From positions 1 to 37,915 of the forward strand of contig JABABI010000068.1 in NCBI GenBank assembly GCA_014238335.1: 37,915 nt of DNA, read 5' to 3'. The notes beneath the pieces were generated by a model. The model saw only the letters and a program-made list of their open reading frames with translations, was not told where the DNA came from and ran no database searches. Each line of letters begins with the position of its first letter. Position 1 is the stretch's first letter. Made by a program: the position numbers and the translations under genes. Below are positions 34,961 to 37,915 of this stretch, piece by piece. Source of the stretch: Fuerstiella sp. (GTDB lineage: Bacteria > Planctomycetota > Planctomycetia > Planctomycetales > Planctomycetaceae).

Positions 34961-35326
34961 ATGCGTGTCAGACTCGGAAAAGCTCGTCGTCGTTCCAAGA
35001 AGCGTTTGTTTAAAGAAGCTCGCGGAAACGTCGGTGGTCGCAGCAAGCTGTTGCGAACCGTCAAGGAAACAATTATCCGTTCACGGGCCTATGCGTTCCG
35101 TGATCGTCGCGTACGCAAACGAATGTTTCGTCAGTTGTGGATCATTCGTTTGACAGCCGCCTGCCGGGAACGTGGTATTTCCTACTCACAGTTCATTCAC
35201 GGGCTGCATTTGGCGGGGATCGAGCTGAATCGCAAATCTCTGAGCGAACTGGCGATCGTGCATCCTCAGATCTTTGATGAAGTCGTAGCCGTGGTGAAGT
35301 CTGCAAAGTCAGCTGCGACTGTCTGA
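34961..35326 (+). CDS. rplT: 50S ribosomal protein L20 (bL20)
   Basis: This encodes 121 residues. The N-terminal basic arm (M-R-V-R-L-G-K-A-R-R-R-S-K-K-R-L-F-K) threads into 23S rRNA in known structures. Conserved blocks are Y-A-F-R-D-R-R-V-R-K-R-M-F-R-Q-L-W-I, S-Y-S-Q-F-I-H-G-L and A-G-I-E-L-N-R-K-S-L-S-E-L-A. L20 initiates 50S assembly and represses its own operon in many bacteria. It ends at TGA and is followed 24 bp later by an intrinsic terminator. Together with rpmI it forms a two-gene operon without infC. Confidence 0.97.
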   Translation: MRVRLGKARRRSKKRLFKEARGNVGGRSKLLRTVKETIIRSRAYAFRDRRVRKRMFRQLWIIRLTAACRERGISYSQFIHGLHLAGIELNRKSLSELAIVHPQIFDEVVAVVKSAKSAATV

Positions 35327-35350
35327 TGCTCTGTCAGAATCATTCATATC

Positions 35351-35385
35351 AGCGAGAGACTTGCTCACAGGTTTCTCGCTTTTTT
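35351..35385 (+). terminator. Intrinsic terminator of the rpmI-rplT operon
   Basis: AGCGAGAGAC (35351-35360) pairs with GTTTCTCGCT (35371-35380), including one G-T, around a 10-nt loop, and is followed by a run of T (35380-35385). It lies 24 bp after the rplT stop. Confidence 0.92.
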
Positions 35386-35610
35386 ATGCGCAGCAGGGCG
35401 AATTCGGATACACAGTGGCGTGTTCAGCCACAATAAAACACAGGGAATGTCTGGCCGTGCCGTTTCTGCGGTCCTGAGTGTCAGGTGCTTTATTGATCTG
35501 CGGTTGCTTTTCGTAACCGCCGCGTGGGCGATTCAGCTGCCGTTTAAATCGGTTAAACTGCCGGACCATTAATATCAACCTCAGCGTCAAGTCGAGTCGG
35601 AGCTTGTAAA

Positions 35611-36618
35611 TTGGACATTCTGAATGCATTCCGGGAATACCAGGAAGCCGCAACGGCAGCCATTGAGGGCGCATCCACGGCGGAAGAACTTGAACAGGTT
35701 CGCATTGAGTTCCTGGGGCAGAAGAAAGGGAAACTGCGTGAACTCCAGGGCCTTGTCGGAAAAGCCAGCAAGGAAGAGAAGCCTTTGGTCGGCAAAGCAT
35801 TCAATGAAGCTCGCACCAACGTGACTGCGCGGCTTGAGCAGCGGATTTCCGGACTCAGCCAGCACAGCCAGTCCAGCACAAGTGACTTTGACCCGACACT
35901 GCCGGGACAACTGCCACCACTGGGGGCGATACATCCGGTCACGCGGACAATCGCCAACTTCCGCGAACTGATGGGGCGATTTGGATTCCGCGTTGTTGAA
36001 GGCCCGGAGATCGAAGATGAACGACACAACTTTGATGCACTGAATATTCCTGAAGACCATCCGGCTCGTGATCCGCTGGACAACTTTTACATTGCCACCG
36101 CTGCAAAGACGGCAGGCGGTCCAATTCTATTGCGCAGTCAGACCTCAACCGTGCAGATCCGGACTATGGAAGCGGCGAAGCCCCCGGTCCGAATCGTGTC
36201 ACTGGGACGTGTTTACCGTCCTGACACGATGGACGCCACGCATTCCTGCATGTTCCATCAGATGGAAGGCCTGATGGTCGACACGAACGTCACCATGGCT
36301 CAACTGAAAACGCTGCTCAGCCTGTTTGCTCGTTCCTTCCTGGGACCGGATGTAGAAATCCGTTTTCGCCCGTCGTTCTTTCCCTTCACGGAACCATCGG
36401 TTGAGGTCGACATGAAATGGGGCGACTCATGGATGGAGGTTGGGGGTGCGGGAATGGTTGATCCAAACGTTTTTCGTGCCGTCGGCTATGACCCCGATAA
36501 GGTGTCGGGATTTGCGTTTGGCCTTGGTATCGAACGCTTCTGCATGAAGCATTATGAAGTCGACGATATTCGTCGGTTCTATGAAAACGACGTGCGGTTT
36601 CTCAAGCAGTTCGCTTAG
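35611..36618 (+). CDS. pheS: Phenylalanine-tRNA ligase alpha subunit
   Basis: This encodes 335 residues from TTG 35611, with G-G-A-G upstream at spacing 10; no ATG fits better. PheS is the catalytic subunit of the heterotetrameric class II synthetase that charges tRNA-Phe. Signature blocks are G-P-E-I-E-D-E-R-H-N-F-D-A-L-N-I-P, H-P-A-R-D-P-L-D-N-F-Y-I, L-L-R-S-Q-T-S-T-V-Q-I-R, H-Q-M-E-G-L, F-R-P-S-F-F-P-F-T-E-P-S, M-E-V-G-G-A-G-M-V, and motif 3 F-G-L-G-I-E-R-F-C-M. Length and domains are normal. pheT, which usually follows directly, is not here: the next gene is a minus-strand zinc-ribbon gene, so pheS is unlinked. Confidence 0.95.
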   Translation: MDILNAFREYQEAATAAIEGASTAEELEQVRIEFLGQKKGKLRELQGLVGKASKEEKPLVGKAFNEARTNVTARLEQRISGLSQHSQSSTSDFDPTLPGQLPPLGAIHPVTRTIANFRELMGRFGFRVVEGPEIEDERHNFDALNIPEDHPARDPLDNFYIATAAKTAGGPILLRSQTSTVQIRTMEAAKPPVRIVSLGRVYRPDTMDATHSCMFHQMEGLMVDTNVTMAQLKTLLSLFARSFLGPDVEIRFRPSFFPFTEPSVEVDMKWGDSWMEVGGAGMVDPNVFRAVGYDPDKVSGFAFGLGIERFCMKHYEVDDIRRFYENDVRFLKQFA

Positions 36619-36709
36619 CCGTCGTCGGTGCAGGAAGCGACGGGCATCACTTTGCAGATCCTGCAGCACATCACGACGCTAAACCAGTATGCAGAAACTG
36701 ACCGCGCTG

Positions 36710-37171
36710 TCAGCTGTGCAGCTTCAGCGGCCCCTGGCAGAATCGGCAGGCGACATTTTGCCCGACAAACTGGGCGCTCGCACGGATTTCCGCGGAGCAG
36801 TGCGGACACGTGGCATACATCGCGATACGTTCGACATCGTTGTCGTATTCGAACCCGTGGTTGCAGTGCCGACACTGAACCGTTGCTCCCACGTATTTCG
36901 CAGCGATTCTAAGCTCTTCCCGACAACCTCCACACCGCACAAAGTGGCCTCTGGCCCGGGCCGTCTTCATTTCCTGAATTTCCGGCAGTGGAATAAATGC
37001 AGGGATTTCAACGCTGTCTTCAGAAAGTTCCGAATTCAACAGCGCGCGACACGTCATGCAATGCACGACGTTGGCAGGCATGTCATCGCCGCATTGAGGA
37101 CATGGCCCTCCCTGCCACGCACCCTGGATACCACTAATTTCGTTAGACATGTTGAAGACACTCGAAGTCAT
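36710..37171 (-). CDS. Zinc-ribbon protein with three C-x2-C pairs
   Basis: This encodes 153 residues from ATG 37171 (GGTGGG four bases upstream); ATG 37150 is an alternative start. It contains three Cys-rich modules: P-C-P-Q-C-G ... H-C-M-T-C, R-C-G-G-C ... Q-C-R-H-C, and T-C-P-H-C ... A-C-R-F-C. Each C-x-x-C pair of a module should bind one zinc, giving three treble-clef or rubredoxin-type knuckles. Linkers are acidic or Pro-rich (V-E-I-P-A-F-I-P-L-P-E-I). No catalytic domain; such proteins may bind nucleic acid or protein. Likely cytoplasmic. It is convergent with pheS, with a 91-bp gap. Confidence 0.78.
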   Translation of the reverse strand: MTSSVFNMSNEISGIQGAWQGGPCPQCGDDMPANVVHCMTCRALLNSELSEDSVEIPAFIPLPEIQEMKTARARGHFVRCGGCREELRIAAKYVGATVQCRHCNHGFEYDNDVERIAMYATCPHCSAEIRASAQFVGQNVACRFCQGPLKLHS

Positions 37172-37736
37172 TTTCCCACCCTGCATGCTGCGTGTCTGTG
37201 TGCATATGCGTCACCCCTGTTGCAGAATACGTCACAAATAAGCTTGGGGCGTGAGTGTTATGAGACACTCTATAATCGAAGACAGCTGTCGAAACTAACA
37301 AAACACGACCATTGCCAATGCATTATGCTCGACGCGACTGCACACCGGAAGCCGTCAGGAACGATGGGCAACATGCGTCGTGCAATTGTAATAGTCAGGA
37401 GATTCTCACGAATGTGCAAACACCGCGCCGATTTGAATTATGAAAACAGAATTCCCCGATTTTTGAAGGGGCAGTCCAGCGTGTGTTGCCAGTGCCGAAG
37501 TAAATCCGAGGCCAAATTGGGTCCAGGATCGCAAACGGGCCGGATTCCGGATATTTTGAGACTTAAACGGTATCGGCCGCCGGCAGACAGCAGGTTCCAC
37601 CAAGTATCTCATTCCGGGCCACGATTCTGTGTTTTCTGTGTCATTATATCAACAGCAACGATCGTAGTTCGTGAACGAACCACAGCGTTGGCGTATTCCA
37701 CATCAACCCAACACGTTCGGGATTTTGGACGCAATC
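37172..37736. other. 565-bp intergenic region without recognisable genes
   Basis: This lies between the divergent zinc-ribbon and FHA genes. A long plus-strand open frame (36689-37900) spans it, but it is antisense to the zinc-ribbon gene and has no family residues. I saw no repeat or terminator. Confidence 0.4.
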
Positions 37737-37915
37737 ATGGCAGAAATGTCGGACGACGAGACCAGTCAGAAAGCATTCCTAATCAGCTGGGATGGAACCA
37801 CGTGGCGAGACGTGGTTCGGCTGCGTCAGGGGCAGAGTGTAACAGTTGGAAGATCCGCAACAAACAAGCTGGTTTTACACGACGATGCGTGCAGCCGTAA
37901 CCATTGTGAAGTCTT
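37737..37915 (+). CDS. FHA-domain protein, N-terminal part (3' end outside window)
   Basis: ATG 37737 begins M-A-E-M-S-D-D-E-T-S-Q-K-A-F-L-I-S-W-D-G, and the frame is open to the window end (59 complete codons). The forkhead-associated motif is partly visible: V-T-V-G-R-S-A-T-N-K-L-V-L-H-D-D ... C-S-R-N-H-C-E-V, with G-R and S-R-x-H, the phosphothreonine-binding core. FHA domains recognise phosphorylated Thr on partner proteins. In planctomycetes they often head GAF/PAS or sigma-54-type regulators; what follows here cannot be seen. Start choice follows the family pattern of a short acidic lead. Confidence 0.75.
   Translation, partial: MAEMSDDETSQKAFLISWDGTTWRDVVRLRQGQSVTVGRSATNKLVLHDDACSRNHCEV

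Noticed and set aside
36689..37900. Plus-strand open frame of 403 codons
   Set aside because: It is antisense to the zinc-ribbon gene and crosses the FHA start; residues show no family and it lacks a ribosome site.

Overview
The window looks like a chromosomal segment of a planctomycete (Planctomycetota). The evidence is its mix of families that are abundant there: DUF1501, DUF1559 (pilin-like leader), DUF1080, NIPSNAP, PQQ-type propeller, GALA-type LRR and several CRTAC1-like FG-GAP/ASPIC-UnbV proteins. There are also ordinary housekeeping genes (ilvD-like, prlC, sthA, rpmI-rplT, pheS). No rRNA, tRNA or CRISPR array was seen.

Layout. 1-2575: tail of an ankyrin protein, a tandem NIPSNAP gene split by an in-frame TAG, and a secreted PQQ-propeller protein. 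2576-4700: a decayed patch with an OprB-like porin pseudogene next to a wrecked IS256-family element whose two imperfect terminal inverted repeats can still be read. 4878-8150 (minus): IlvD/Edd dehydratase, DUF1080 protein and a 62-aa CsrA-like protein. 8607-12121 (plus): M3 oligopeptidase and soluble transhydrogenase, overlapping by ATGA. 12219-13270: terminator hairpin, an unidentified 3' gene remnant and an ABC1/UbiB-kinase pseudogene. 13425-24302 (minus): a tightly spaced five-gene operon. 24445-32359 (mostly minus): DUF1559, a TPR membrane protein, an SCO1-CRTAC1 fusion, a beta-helix lipoprotein and a COX2-like cupredoxin, with one small plus-strand lipoprotein between them. 32704-37915: DUF1501, rpmI, rplT, pheS, a zinc-ribbon protein and the start of an FHA protein.

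Main discovery. The operon 24302->13425 encodes an FG-GAP/ASPIC lipoprotein, a heptaheme cytochrome-TPR lipoprotein, two membrane-anchored CRTAC1-like proteins and an LRR protein. Both CRTAC1-like genes are interrupted by an in-frame TGA at the same place in their alignment: K-D-L-[TGA]-S-F-F-W-R-Q-V and P-D-G-[TGA]-T-C-L-W-R-A-V. In both, the frame continues open for hundreds of codons and completes the expected C-terminal domains. Each TGA is followed by a stem-loop whose apical loop starts 18-20 nt downstream and has a G in its first two positions, as expected of a bacterial SECIS element. TGA is an ordinary stop in many genes of the window, so general codon reassignment is unlikely. I interpret the pair as candidate selenoproteins in a cell-surface redox module. 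The longer one (1227 codons) also carries a TlpA-like thioredoxin domain (W-C-A-P-C) and TPRs.

The module seems to combine c-type heme, copper-protein relatives (SCO1, COX2-like), thioredoxin and possible selenocysteine, all predicted to be exported or membrane-anchored. Its substrate cannot be read from the sequence.
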